Source of the DNA: UBA3210 sp002363635
GTDB taxonomy: Bacteria; Bacillota_I; Bacilli_A; RFN20; CAG-449
NCBI GenBank assembly: GCA_946641515.1
Contig: CAMPBT010000017.1
Span: 1 to 14,789, forward strand
Direction: 5' to 3'
Length of the DNA: 14,789 nucleotides
Shown: piece by piece, positions 6,579-12,251 of the stretch
How the letters are laid out: every line of letters starts with the position of its first letter
Position numbering within the stretch: position 1 is the first letter of the stretch
Position numbers and translations under genes: made by a program
Notes under the pieces: generated by a model
What the model saw: the letters and a program-made list of their open reading frames with translations, nothing else
Databases searched by the model: none
Told to the model about the DNA's origin: nothing

Positions 6579-7325
6579 ATGATAAAAAGGTATGATAGAG
6601 GGCAAATATGGGCTATTAAAACCTATATCGCTAAATACGATAGAGTTTTTAATGGTGAGCATATGGCATTAATATTAGGAGTTAATGATGATAATACATT
6701 AACGGTTGTTCCTGCAACATCTAAATTAAATGGTGAAAATAAGATATTAACTTCAGTTGAATTAGAATTAACAAATTTAGATGGTGTAACAACAGTGGGC
6801 CATTTTATACCGAACATGATTCAGACTATTGATACTAGGAAAGCCTACAATTATGTTGGTATGCTAGATGAACATTCGGTAATCGAAGTACAAAAAGCAG
6901 TCGGCAAATATTTAGGCTTTGATAAAATAAAATTTGAAGAAAATAACAAAGAAGTTATAGAAGAAAGAGCATCTGCCAAGGTAGAGATAGAAGAAGAACA
7001 GACACCTATAGTTAAAGAAGAAAAGCAGATACCTGTAATTAAAGAAGAAAAACAGAAACCTATTGAAGTTTCAAGTAATATAGGGCGACCATCAAAATCA
7101 CAACCTAAAGTAGGAGATATTAAGTATTTTAGTGGCAGAGAATATAAATGTATAGTAGACGGTAAAAAAACTTATGGCGGTTTTATTTCTAAGTGGCCTA
7201 AAGATGTTTTAGATACTATCGTTGAAAGTTATAGAAATGGCAGTTCTAAAACTGCTATAGCCTATCAATATGGAATTTCAGGACACGCGGTAGGAGATTA
7301 TTTAAAAAGCATAGGATTGAAATAA
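6579..7325 (+). CDS. MazF/PemK-like barrel fused to AT-hook-like and helix-turn-helix segments
   Basis: This 248-residue protein has three parts. Residues 1-113 resemble the MazF/PemK toxin fold: YDRGQIW at 5-11, HMALILGVNDD at 28-38 and TVVPATSK at 42-49 match RGDIW, RPxLVL and xVxPITSx. Aligned by eye, the catalytic Arg before the second strand is His28, while the Thr/Ser near 47 remains. Residues 137-163 are three 9-residue Glu/Lys repeats (IEEEQTPIV, KEEKQIPVI, KEEKQKPIE). GRPSK at 169-173 resembles an AT-hook core, and KDVLDTIVESYRNGSSKTAI and following residues (208-247) form a helix-turn-helix. No antitoxin gene was recognised beside it, so a DNA-targeted regulator is as likely as a toxin. 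The ATG has AAGGGAA about 9 bases upstream. Confidence 0.6.
   Translation: MIKRYDRGQIWAIKTYIAKYDRVFNGEHMALILGVNDDNTLTVVPATSKLNGENKILTSVELELTNLDGVTTVGHFIPNMIQTIDTRKAYNYVGMLDEHSVIEVQKAVGKYLGFDKIKFEENNKEVIEERASAKVEIEEEQTPIVKEEKQIPVIKEEKQKPIEVSSNIGRPSKSQPKVGDIKYFSGREYKCIVDGKKTYGGFISKWPKDVLDTIVESYRNGSSKTAIAYQYGISGHAVGDYLKSIGLK
6987..7067 (+). repeat. Three in-frame 27-base repeats encoding a Glu/Lys/Pro linker
   Basis: Within the MazF-like/HTH gene, residues 137-163 repeat with 9-residue period: IEEEQTPIV, KEEKQIPVI, KEEKQKPIE. The DNA repeats GAAGAA(A/C)A(G) and (C)AGA.ACCT at 27-base spacing. This is a low-complexity charged linker joining the two folded parts; its copy number may vary between relatives. 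Confidence 0.75.
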
Positions 7326-7338
7326 GGAGTGATTAAAA

Positions 7339-7617
7339 ATGGAAAATAAAGAAAAAGAGATTATCTTAAAATTAGATGGAATAGATGTTAATGGTGATAT
7401 TTCAGTAGGAGAAATGATGATGATGTTTTCATCAGCGATATATCACGTTTGCAATATGCTTGATGCTGAAGTAGACGATAGAAAAATTATTGATAATTGT
7501 TTAGGTATGTTTATTCATTCGATTATCGCAGATAAAACAGATGAAGAAATAGCAAAAATATTCACACAAGCACAATTAATAAAACGAGATTATGAAATGT
7601 TTATGAAAGATATTTAA
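7339..7617 (+). CDS. Hypothetical phage protein
   Basis: This 92-residue protein has no recognised domain. It begins with a charged head (MENKEKEIILKLDGIDVNGD), then a helical segment with four consecutive Met residues (GEMMMMFSSAIYHVCNML) and a helical C-terminus (EEIAKIFTQAQLIKRDYEMF). No transmembrane segment or signal peptide is evident. AAGGAG at 7324-7329 lies 9 bases before the ATG and overlaps the stop of the preceding gene, which suggests co-expression with the MazF-like/HTH gene. Acting as that protein's partner is possible from position, but nothing in the sequence identifies it as an antitoxin. Confidence 0.7.
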   Translation: MENKEKEIILKLDGIDVNGDISVGEMMMMFSSAIYHVCNMLDAEVDDRKIIDNCLGMFIHSIIADKTDEEIAKIFTQAQLIKRDYEMFMKDI

Positions 7618-7628
7618 GGAGAGTGGCA

Positions 7629-7889
7629 ATGCTAGTTAGACATTATACGGATAAACATAATTTTGATTATGTAGTTAAGGATTTAGGAGATTATGTTTTT
7701 GTAACAGATGATATGGATAAAGAAATTATCTGTGCTTCTTGCGATAAAAAACTTAAGTTTGGTGATGCCTATACATCTAAAGAGTGGTTCACAGCGTCAG
7801 GAATATGGGGCTTATGGGTGTGTGGTGATTGCTACGAAAAAGAATGGGATAGAATAAAAGCAGCGTTAAAGGAAGAAAATGATGAATAA
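7629..7889 (+). CDS. Small zinc-ribbon-like hypothetical protein
   Basis: This 86-residue protein has a beta-rich N-terminal half (MLVRHYTDKHNFDYVVKDLG) and two Cys pairs, CASC and CGDC, about 30 residues apart, a pattern for one zinc site. Between them lies an aromatic stretch (KEWFTASGIWGLWVC). ATG 7629 has AAGGAGAG at 7616-7623; a GTG at 7623 overlaps that site and would add two residues. The gene lies 11 bases after its neighbour and overlaps the next start. Its function is not known; nucleic-acid or protein binding through the zinc site is a reasonable guess. Confidence 0.7.
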   Translation: MLVRHYTDKHNFDYVVKDLGDYVFVTDDMDKEIICASCDKKLKFGDAYTSKEWFTASGIWGLWVCGDCYEKEWDRIKAALKEENDE

Positions 7890-8175
7890 ACAAAAAAGAA
7901 TTGATAGCAACAAAATTGAAATTGCTAAACAGTGGCTTATCGAAGAAACATCTAAAATAACACCGTGCGAGATCAATGCACTATTTGACCTCATAGATTT
8001 GTATACTGCTAAAAATGCTAAGCTTTACACAATTAACAACGGGATAGATTCAAATGGGAATTATCTTTTCTCGTCAGAATACGATTGTCCTAATTGTGGT
8101 AAAGAGCTTAAAAGCTGGTATAAATTTTGTCCTAATTGTGGACAAAAAATTACTTTTAATAATCTTACGCAATAA
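7879..8175 (+). CDS. Small protein with C-terminal double-CxxC zinc ribbon
   Basis: This 98-residue protein has a helical N-terminal part (KIEIAKQWLIEETSKITPCE) and a classic zinc ribbon at about 72-92: YDCPNCGKELKSWYKFCPNCGQKI, two CPNCG knuckles. Start codons ATG 7879 and ATG 7882 are adjacent; AAAGGAAG at 7868-7875 serves either. The start overlaps the end of the preceding zinc-ribbon gene by 11 bases, so the two are probably translated together. It is the last gene before the strong hairpin at 8186-8218. The function is not known; the ribbon resembles those on several proteins further downstream. Confidence 0.7.
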   Translation: MMNKQKRIDSNKIEIAKQWLIEETSKITPCEINALFDLIDLYTAKNAKLYTINNGIDSNGNYLFSSEYDCPNCGKELKSWYKFCPNCGQKITFNNLTQ

Positions 8176-8185
8176 GAATCATATG

Positions 8186-8218
8186 TGGAACTTGTGGAAC
8201 TCGGTTCCATAAGTTCCA
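8186..8218 (+). terminator. Strong 15-bp hairpin between gene blocks
   Basis: TGGAACTTGTGGAAC (8186-8200) pairs with GTTCCATAAGTTCCA (8204-8218) around a 3-base loop (TCG), with a single G:T pair. The arm itself repeats TGGAACT. The hairpin starts 10 bases after a stop codon and 10 bases before the AGAGGGGG ribosome binding site of the next gene. It is followed by TAATAATAATAG rather than a clean T-run, so a partial terminator, an RNA processing site or a stability element are all possible. Confidence 0.5.
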
Positions 8219-8243
8219 TAATAATAATAGAGGGGGTTAATAA

Positions 8244-8606
8244 ATGGATTTTAAGTGTAAATACTGTGGAAGTGTAAATTTAGAACTTGAAGAAAATGGA
8301 AATCAAACAGGACTATACTGTTGTGATTGTGGTAAGTGGTTAAAATGGGTCAACAAAGAAGAAAAACGAGTATTTAACAATAAAAATGCTTGTACACCTA
8401 TCTATGTTCCAAAGGGAGCAACGAACGGAGATGTATTTAAAGTTTTGTTTCCTAATTGCAGAGATTGGAAATCAGGAAACAAAGATAATGGCGGAGAGGT
8501 AAACGAGGTGCACTTTGTACTGTTGCCGAATAGTATAACAGTAAATAGGTATGACGAAAGTTGGTGGAATGCACCCTACAAGACTGAAAAGGGGGATAGC
8601 AAGTAG
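8244..8606 (+). CDS. Zinc ribbon fused to GATNGDV...WWNxPYK module, hypothetical
   Basis: This 120-residue protein has an N-terminal zinc ribbon, C5-x2-C8 and C26-x2-C29 (FKCKYCGS and LYCCDCGKW). Residues about 52-113 are a module shared with the gene at 10956: VPKGATNGDVFKVLFPN, then a variable segment, then DESWWNAPYK. The paralogue carries the module without the ribbon. AGAGGGGG at about 8230-8237 precedes the ATG by 6 bases. The stop TAG overlaps the GTG start of the next small gene by one base. I know the module only as a recurrent one in small Firmicutes phage proteins, with no function I can name. Confidence 0.75.
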   Translation: MDFKCKYCGSVNLELEENGNQTGLYCCDCGKWLKWVNKEEKRVFNNKNACTPIYVPKGATNGDVFKVLFPNCRDWKSGNKDNGGEVNEVHFVLLPNSITVNRYDESWWNAPYKTEKGDSK

Positions 8607-8782
8607 TGAATTGGATACTCTTAATATATATTGTATGGCTTATGATTGCCTGGAAAGCTTTTTGGAAAGAAAATGGAGATAAACCTAAGGAAGAAAAAAT
8701 TATTAAATTTTATGTCTTTACGCTTATTATAGGCTTACTAGTTTTATTTCTTGCAATGTGCATAACGTTAATAAATTTTTAA
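8606..8782 (+). CDS. Small two-helix membrane protein (58 residues)
   Basis: This short gene starts at GTG 8606, with GGGGGAT at 8591-8597 upstream, overlapping the previous stop by one base. It encodes MNWILLIYIVWLMIAWKAFW, a first hydrophobic helix, then a charged loop (KENGDKPKEEK) and a second hydrophobic helix (FYVFTLIIGLLVLFLAMCIT). The strong ribosome binding site, one-base overlap and membrane pattern support a real gene. Charge placement suggests that the loop is cytoplasmic and both ends are outside. Its role is not known; small phage membrane proteins may serve in host takeover or exclusion. Confidence 0.7.
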   Translation: MNWILLIYIVWLMIAWKAFWKENGDKPKEEKIIKFYVFTLIIGLLVLFLAMCITLINF

Positions 8783-8801
8783 AAAATTAGGAGAGTAAAT
8801 T

Positions 8802-9011
8802 ATGAACTTGATTGATAGAGATAGATACCAAAAGGATTTATTGGCTACCTATGATGACGTATCAATGGAATTTGATGTGCTAGATAGTTAACCAACAGTT
8901 AAGGCTGTACCGATTGATAGGCTTAAAAAGTTTAGAAATGAAGTCATGAACATGAATAGCGTTGCAATTATTTATAGATTAGATAAGCTGATTGAAGAAA
9001 GTGAGGAATAA
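8802..9011 (+). pseudogene. Small LIDxD-family gene interrupted by an in-frame TAA
   Basis: From ATG 8802 (AGGAGAG at 8789-8795) the frame reads MNLIDRDRYQKDLLATYDDV and on to LDS, then TAA at 8889-8891. The same frame continues without another stop as PTVKAVPIDRLKKFRNEV, ending RLDKLIEESEE with TAA at 9009-9011. Related phage proteins usually have a residue then PTVxAVP at this point, so TAA probably replaced CAA (Gln) or GAA (Glu) by one base change. The downstream half matches the tails of the genes at 11237 and 11674, so it was once coding. The product is now a 29-residue peptide unless the stop is read through or is a sequencing error. Confidence 0.75.
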
Positions 9012-9013
9012 TA

Positions 9014-9226
9014 ATGGCTAGTATAAATTCAAGTGTAGAAGTAGTATTAACAAAAGAAGAAAAAGAACTTTTAGAAAAGGCAATAGCCAAAATTAAAGAT
9101 ATTTATGAAGAGGTCGTTGATGTGAAGTCTGATTTGTTTATAGATGAAACTGATATTTATTCAATGTTGTCATCATTGACAAGACAATATGATGGGAAAC
9201 TACCAATAGTCTTTGAAATAGAATAA
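9014..9226 (+). CDS. Small acidic helical hypothetical protein
   Basis: This 70-residue protein has a charged helical centre (LTKEEKELLEKAIAKIKDIY) and an acidic C-terminal part ending in VFEIE. It has no Cys, no membrane segment and no recognised family. The ATG lies 3 bases after the TAA of the interrupted gene upstream. Its ribosome binding site, GAAAGTGAGGAA at 8997-9008, lies within the end of that gene, which keeps the context for coupled translation even though the upstream frame is broken. The function is not known. Confidence 0.65.
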   Translation: MASINSSVEVVLTKEEKELLEKAIAKIKDIYEEVVDVKSDLFIDETDIYSMLSSLTRQYDGKLPIVFEIE

Positions 9227-9245
9227 TAAGAAAGTGAGTGAGAAC

Positions 9246-9746
9246 ATGACAGATGAATTAAAAACACTTGTAGAAGCTCAAATTGAAGCTAAGAAAAAGC
9301 AGGAACTAGAGAGAATTGAGAGACAATTAAATGCAGATAAGGAAGTAATTGATAAGGCAATAGAACTTATTAACACACACACTTTATACAAAAGAATAAA
9401 AGAGCATAATCATTATGTATATAAGCTAGCAACAGAAGAAATGTTTAAAAATGATTATATCACAGAGCCGAAAAACTCATGGAAAAAGGGCATTAAGTTT
9501 TATGAGGACAGTTTTAACGAAAGAGTAAATAAGAGCGTAATAGAAGTAAATGGAGAAGAATATTTCGACATACGTTATGCATTAAATAATTACGAAAAAT
9601 ATCTTGAGAAGCTAACAAGTTCATTAACATATTATGAAAGAGAGCTTGCCGCAAGAAAGAAAGAATTAGAAGCATTAAACAATGAGTTTCCAACATTGAA
9701 AAAAGCCATTGAAGAGTGGCAAGCATACGAAAGCGAGGAAGAATGA
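9246..9746 (+). CDS. Coiled-coil hypothetical protein
   Basis: This 166-residue highly charged protein is dominated by helices. Residues about 5-45 (LVEAQIEAKKKQELERIERQ) and 115-160 (LEKLTSSLTYYERELAARKK, then ELEALNNEF) have coiled-coil heptad character. A central part with aromatic residues (WKKGIKFYEDSF, then EEYFDIRYALNNYEKY) may be a small globular core. ATG 9246 follows GAAAGTGAGTGAG at 9230-9242; a GTG at 9234 within that site would add four residues and is less likely. It ends YESEEE, and the same bases form the ribosome binding site of the next small gene. The function is not known. Confidence 0.7.
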   Translation: MTDELKTLVEAQIEAKKKQELERIERQLNADKEVIDKAIELINTHTLYKRIKEHNHYVYKLATEEMFKNDYITEPKNSWKKGIKFYEDSFNERVNKSVIEVNGEEYFDIRYALNNYEKYLEKLTSSLTYYERELAARKKELEALNNEFPTLKKAIEEWQAYESEEE

Positions 9747-9859
9747 AAGTTTTAGGAATTTTATTAATAATTATATGCTTAGCATATATAGGTTTAGCTT
9801 TAGATAATATTAAAGATGCACTAAATGAAATTGCAGATGAATTAAAAAAAAGAATGTGA
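9743..9859 (+). CDS. Short single-helix membrane peptide (38 residues)
   Basis: ATG 9743 overlaps the preceding stop (ATGA) and is preceded by GAAAGCGAGGAA at 9729-9740. The product begins MKVLGILLIIICLAYIGLAL, one hydrophobic helix, followed by a short amphipathic, charged tail (DNIKDALNEIADELKKRM). The stop TGA at 9857-9859 lies in the ribosome binding site of the next gene. Length and charge are like other phage-encoded small membrane peptides; no function can be assigned. Confidence 0.65.
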   Translation: MKVLGILLIIICLAYIGLALDNIKDALNEIADELKKRM

Positions 9860-9869
9860 GGAAAAAATA

Positions 9870-10109
9870 ATGTTTGAAAAAGGAGAGGCAACCTATCAAT
9901 ATTGCGAAGAAAAGCATGGAAGAGGTATGTTCTTTTTTACAGATTGTTGCGGAAATATAATGTATAGCGTTGATAATAATCCTATGGAATATCACGGGTG
10001 TTTGTGTCCAAAATGTTTCTTGGATAATAAATTTGTGACATTATATTTGCGTGGTACACCAGAGGGTATAAGAGTTTTTGAAAGTGAGAAAACAAATGGA
10101 AGAAAATAA
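9870..10109 (+). CDS. Small Cys-rich hypothetical protein
   Basis: This 79-residue protein has Cys residues in DCCGN (about 25-29) and HGCLCPKC (about 43-49), so a single zinc site is plausible, with an aromatic segment MFFFT between charged turns. GTGAGGA at 9856-9862 lies before the ATG. The C-terminus reads FESEKTNGRK, where GAA AGT GAG is also part of the next gene's ribosome binding site; the two genes overlap by 14 bases. The pattern fits a one-ribbon protein; the function is not known. Confidence 0.65.
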   Translation: MFEKGEATYQYCEEKHGRGMFFFTDCCGNIMYSVDNNPMEYHGCLCPKCFLDNKFVTLYLRGTPEGIRVFESEKTNGRK

Positions 10110-10329
10110 AATTGTTTACAAACCACATTGCGGTAAGTGCGGTTTTCCCATTGACACTAGTGAAAATGAGATAGCATATCAAAATGTATATGATTATGCT
10201 TACGAAAAAAAGTTGGCAGGGATAGTAGATACAAAGATATATCCATATAAATGTGCTCATTGTGGTGCTACGTTTAATACTATTGAGATACAGATGCCAA
10301 AACAGTTGAATGATATATTTCTTGGGTAA
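10096..10329 (+). CDS. Small double-CxxC zinc-ribbon protein
   Basis: This 77-residue protein has paired Cys knuckles: HCGKCGFPID near the start (about 10-18) and YKCAHCGATFN at about 52-62, the layout of a zinc ribbon with an inserted helical segment (YQNVYDYAYEKKLAG). The start is ATG 10096, 7 bases after GAAAGTGAG at 10080-10088; a TTG at 10078 in the same frame would overlap that site and is disfavoured. It begins inside the preceding gene. The ribbon resembles those fused to larger proteins of the array, here standing alone. The function is not known. Confidence 0.7.
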   Translation: MEENKIVYKPHCGKCGFPIDTSENEIAYQNVYDYAYEKKLAGIVDTKIYPYKCAHCGATFNTIEIQMPKQLNDIFLG

Positions 10330-10346
10330 TGAAAGTGAGGTAGAAC

Positions 10347-10838
10347 ATGACTAAGGAAGAAAAAATAATTTGTAAAGAGTTTCTTAATGATGCAGATAAT
10401 ACTCACTCATGCAATGAATACAAATTGCTCATGAACTTATTAGAGCAAGAAACAGTATCAAGAGAATCTTATGACCATGAATATTTCTTACGAAAAGAGT
10501 TAGATTTAAAAGTAATAAGATTAGAAAGACAAATAGCGGAACAAGAACTATGTGAAGATTGCATAAGTAGACAGGCGGTGCTTGATTTAGTTAATTCGGA
10601 TTGGGAGTATGAGGAATTGGAAGTGCCTATAAATTGTTTGCCACCCGTAACACCTACACGTAAGAAAGGTAAGTGGATAATTGACGATGAAGAACTAGGA
10701 AGAATTTGGCATTGTCATTGTTCTAATTGTAAAAAAGACCCACAGGACTACATAGGGGGTACTGAAAATTGGTGGTTAGTTCGTTTGCCAGATTACTGCC
10801 CGAATTGTGGGATAAAAATGGAAAGTGAGGAAGAATAA
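10347..10838 (+). CDS. Modular ISRQAV/PPVTP protein with C-terminal zinc ribbon
   Basis: This 163-residue protein is built of recurrent phage modules. Residues 1-65 form a variable helical head (MTKEEKIICKEFLNDADNTH). Residues 66-78 (QELCEDCISRQAV) begin a segment that ends LPPVTPTRKKGKWI at 98-111. The ribbon uses C123, C125 and C128 (WHCHCSNC) with C151 and C154 (YCPNCG). It ends IKMESEEE. The same ISRQAV...PPVTP core occurs in the genes at 13110 and 14026, with identical 18-base stretches at 10641-10658 and 13779-13796. GAAAGTGAGG at 10331-10340 precedes the ATG by 6 bases. The module is frequent in gut Firmicutes phages as I recall; no activity is known to me. Confidence 0.75.
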   Translation: MTKEEKIICKEFLNDADNTHSCNEYKLLMNLLEQETVSRESYDHEYFLRKELDLKVIRLERQIAEQELCEDCISRQAVLDLVNSDWEYEELEVPINCLPPVTPTRKKGKWIIDDEELGRIWHCHCSNCKKDPQDYIGGTENWWLVRLPDYCPNCGIKMESEEE

Positions 10839-10945
10839 TGATTTATACAGGAAGGAAAGTTTATGATCCGTTAACAGATACATACAGTACGGGTTATTGG
10901 ATTAAAGATAATCGAGGATATTGGTATCCTGTATGGAGAGAGTGA
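10838..10945 (+). CDS. Very short Tyr/Trp-rich hypothetical protein (35 residues)
   Basis: ATG 10838 overlaps the previous stop by one base (TAATG) and follows GAAAGTGAGG at 10821-10830. It encodes a soluble, aromatic, basic peptide that starts MIYTGRKVYDPLTDTYSTGY and ends GYWYPVWRE. The repeated Gly-Tyr-Trp and turn residues look like a small beta-hairpin rather than random translation, and the stop TGA lies in the next gene's ribosome binding site. A real gene is likely; its role is not known. Confidence 0.55.
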   Translation: MIYTGRKVYDPLTDTYSTGYWIKDNRGYWYPVWRE

Positions 10946-10955
10946 GGGGGAAAAG

Positions 10956-11240
10956 ATGGAAAATATAGAACTACCAAGACATACAAATTCATTACAAATA
11001 AAAGTAGATGATAGGGTTAAACCTTACAAGAAACTTGATGTAATCCCTATTCCAGCGGGTGCTACAAATGGAGATGTAATAAAAGCTATGTTTCCTAACA
11101 TTGAAGTTAAACCTCACATGGCGTATGGGCTTAAGAATGGTATCAAAGTTCGTGTGTATATAGATGAATTTTCAGTTTTTGACTTGTGGTTCCCTACTCG
11201 TTGGTGGAACACACCATATAAGAAAAAGGTGGAAGAATGA
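10956..11240 (+). CDS. GATNGDV...WWNxPYK module protein, hypothetical
   Basis: This 94-residue protein consists mainly of the module also found in the gene at 8244. Residues 32-48 read IPAGATNGDVIKAMFPN and 77-89 read LWFPTRWWNTPYK, with a beta-like middle (GIKVRVYIDEFSVFDL). Its N-terminal 28 residues are unlike the zinc ribbon of the relative, so the module has been joined to different heads. GAGAGTGAGGGGG at 10938-10950 precedes the ATG. The end overlaps the next gene as ATGA. The function is not known. Confidence 0.7.
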   Translation: MENIELPRHTNSLQIKVDDRVKPYKKLDVIPIPAGATNGDVIKAMFPNIEVKPHMAYGLKNGIKVRVYIDEFSVFDLWFPTRWWNTPYKKKVEE

Positions 11241-11527
11241 GATTGATAGATGTCGATAAAATTAATTGGCAAAAAGGTGTTTTTGTAAATCCTAATACAG
11301 ATGAACCATTACCAATCATACATAAGATTGCAACTATTGAAATGCTGAGAGATTGGCAAGAAGAAGTTCGAGCAATTCCACTAGATAAGGTTAAGCAGAC
11401 TAGAGAGACAATACAAAAACTTGTTGATAATTGCGGTAGTGATACAGTAGCAGCTTTAAACATGCAAGGTGGTTTAAAAGTAACTTTAGCAATCATAGAC
11501 AAGTTAATAGCAGAAAGTGAGGGGTAA
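11237..11527 (+). CDS. LIDxD-head protein with DKLIxESE tail, hypothetical
   Basis: This 96-residue protein starts MRLIDVDKINW, the small-phage-protein head also seen in the interrupted gene at 8802 (MNLIDRDRY). The middle reads RDWQEEVRAIPLDKVKQTRE and the end AIIDKLIAESEG, matching AVPIDRLKKFRNE ... RLDKLIEESEE of that gene and SLEKVKRAREE ... KILDKLISESEE of the gene at 11674. Its start overlaps the previous stop (ATGA), with AAGGTGGAA just before. The terminal ESEG codons form the next ribosome binding site (GAAAGTGAGGGG, 11513-11524). It is one of three copies of a helical module; the function is not known. Confidence 0.7.
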   Translation: MRLIDVDKINWQKGVFVNPNTDEPLPIIHKIATIEMLRDWQEEVRAIPLDKVKQTRETIQKLVDNCGSDTVAALNMQGGLKVTLAIIDKLIAESEG

Positions 11528-11532
11528 TTATA

Positions 11533-11673
11533 ATGGGATTAACAGTAGTACAAGGTAGACAATTATTAGAATGGACTCAAAATCTATGGGTAATATTAGA
11601 CCAAGAAGATTTTGAAAAAATAGCCGAGATATACAAAAATGCGATAGATAGAGAAGAAAGTGAAGGAAAATAG
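11533..11673 (+). CDS. Short helical hypothetical protein (46 residues)
   Basis: ATG 11533 follows GAAAGTGAGGGG at 11513-11524. The product begins MGLTVVQGRQLLEWTQNLWV and ends DREESEGK, a single acidic helical peptide with two Trp residues. The stop TAG directly abuts the next ATG at 11674, and GAAAGTGAAGG at 11656-11666, inside its last codons, is that gene's ribosome binding site. Position, start signal and the shared ESE tail support a real gene. The function is not known. Confidence 0.6.
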   Translation: MGLTVVQGRQLLEWTQNLWVILDQEDFEKIAEIYKNAIDREESEGK

Positions 11674-12018
11674 ATGAATAATGAAGGTAGTTTTGACGAT
11701 TTAGTGCGTCATATTGGAATGGAGATTGAAGAATTAACAGAAGAATTTATTTATAGAACAATATCTCCATTTTGCGAAACTGTTGTAGAAAAACATCTAA
11801 GCAAGAAAGAATTAGAGAAGATATTGCGTAAAGGTATACAACCATCTATCTCATTAGAAAAAGTTAAAAGGGCCAGAGAAGAATTATCTAACAGAGTATA
11901 TGATTATAGCGGTAGCGGAGAAGAAATCACACAAGCCTATTGTGATGGTTTTAAAGATAGTTTAAAAATCCTAGATAAGCTTATATCAGAAAGCGAGGAA
12001 TACAATGATAATAAATAA
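11674..12018 (+). CDS. Helical hypothetical protein with DKLIxESEE tail
   Basis: This 114-residue acidic helical protein has a distinct head (MNNEGSFDDLVRHIGMEIEE) and, from about residue 65, the module shared with the genes at 8802 and 11237: ISLEKVKRAREEL, then a segment with Gly and aromatic residues, then LKILDKLISESEE. The last residues YNDNK lie past the motif because the reading frame runs 14 bases into the next gene. The ribosome binding site is within the previous gene. The module may be a small helical dimerisation or binding unit; that is a guess. Confidence 0.65.
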   Translation: MNNEGSFDDLVRHIGMEIEELTEEFIYRTISPFCETVVEKHLSKKELEKILRKGIQPSISLEKVKRAREELSNRVYDYSGSGEEITQAYCDGFKDSLKILDKLISESEEYNDNK

Positions 12019-12238
12019 AAAACATAAAAAATTAGAAAAAGCTTTAGAAACTACTTGTGAATTAATGAGCGGTTCAATCATATATGGAATTGATACGGAT
12101 ACATTGTGGAACAAAATAATGGAGATAGACGGATATGTAAGTCCGTGGAATCTTAAGGAATTTATACTTAATAATTTAGATAGATTCAGTGATGATGAAA
12201 AAGAAAGAAATAAAGCAATTAAAAGACTGGGATGGTAA
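12005..12238 (+). CDS. Hypothetical phage protein
   Basis: This 77-residue protein begins basic (MIINKKHKKLEKALETTCEL) and continues with a mixed, partly helical segment (DTDTLWNKIMEIDGYVSPWN) and a charged helical end. No Cys pairs or membrane segment are present. ATG 12005 overlaps the preceding gene and follows GAAAGCGAGGAA at 11989-12000. Its stop region TAAAGGA supplies the ribosome binding site of the lipoprotein gene. No family was recognised. Confidence 0.65.
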   Translation: MIINKKHKKLEKALETTCELMSGSIIYGIDTDTLWNKIMEIDGYVSPWNLKEFILNNLDRFSDDEKERNKAIKRLGW

Positions 12239-12251
12239 AGGAACAAAAATA

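Noticed and set aside
7339..7617. Antitoxin partner of the MazF-like protein.
   Set aside because: The only support is adjacency; it lies downstream rather than upstream, and no DNA-binding or known antitoxin motif is visible.
8186..8218. GAAC...GTTC in the hairpin as a LexA (SOS) box.
   Set aside because: The Gram-positive SOS box has four bases between GAAC and GTTC; here there are three (TCG), and the long stem explains the symmetry better.
8802..9011. Stop-codon recoding (TAA read as an amino acid) in this phage.
   Set aside because: TAA is the normal stop of most genes here, including both replication and accessory genes, so a single nonsense change is simpler.
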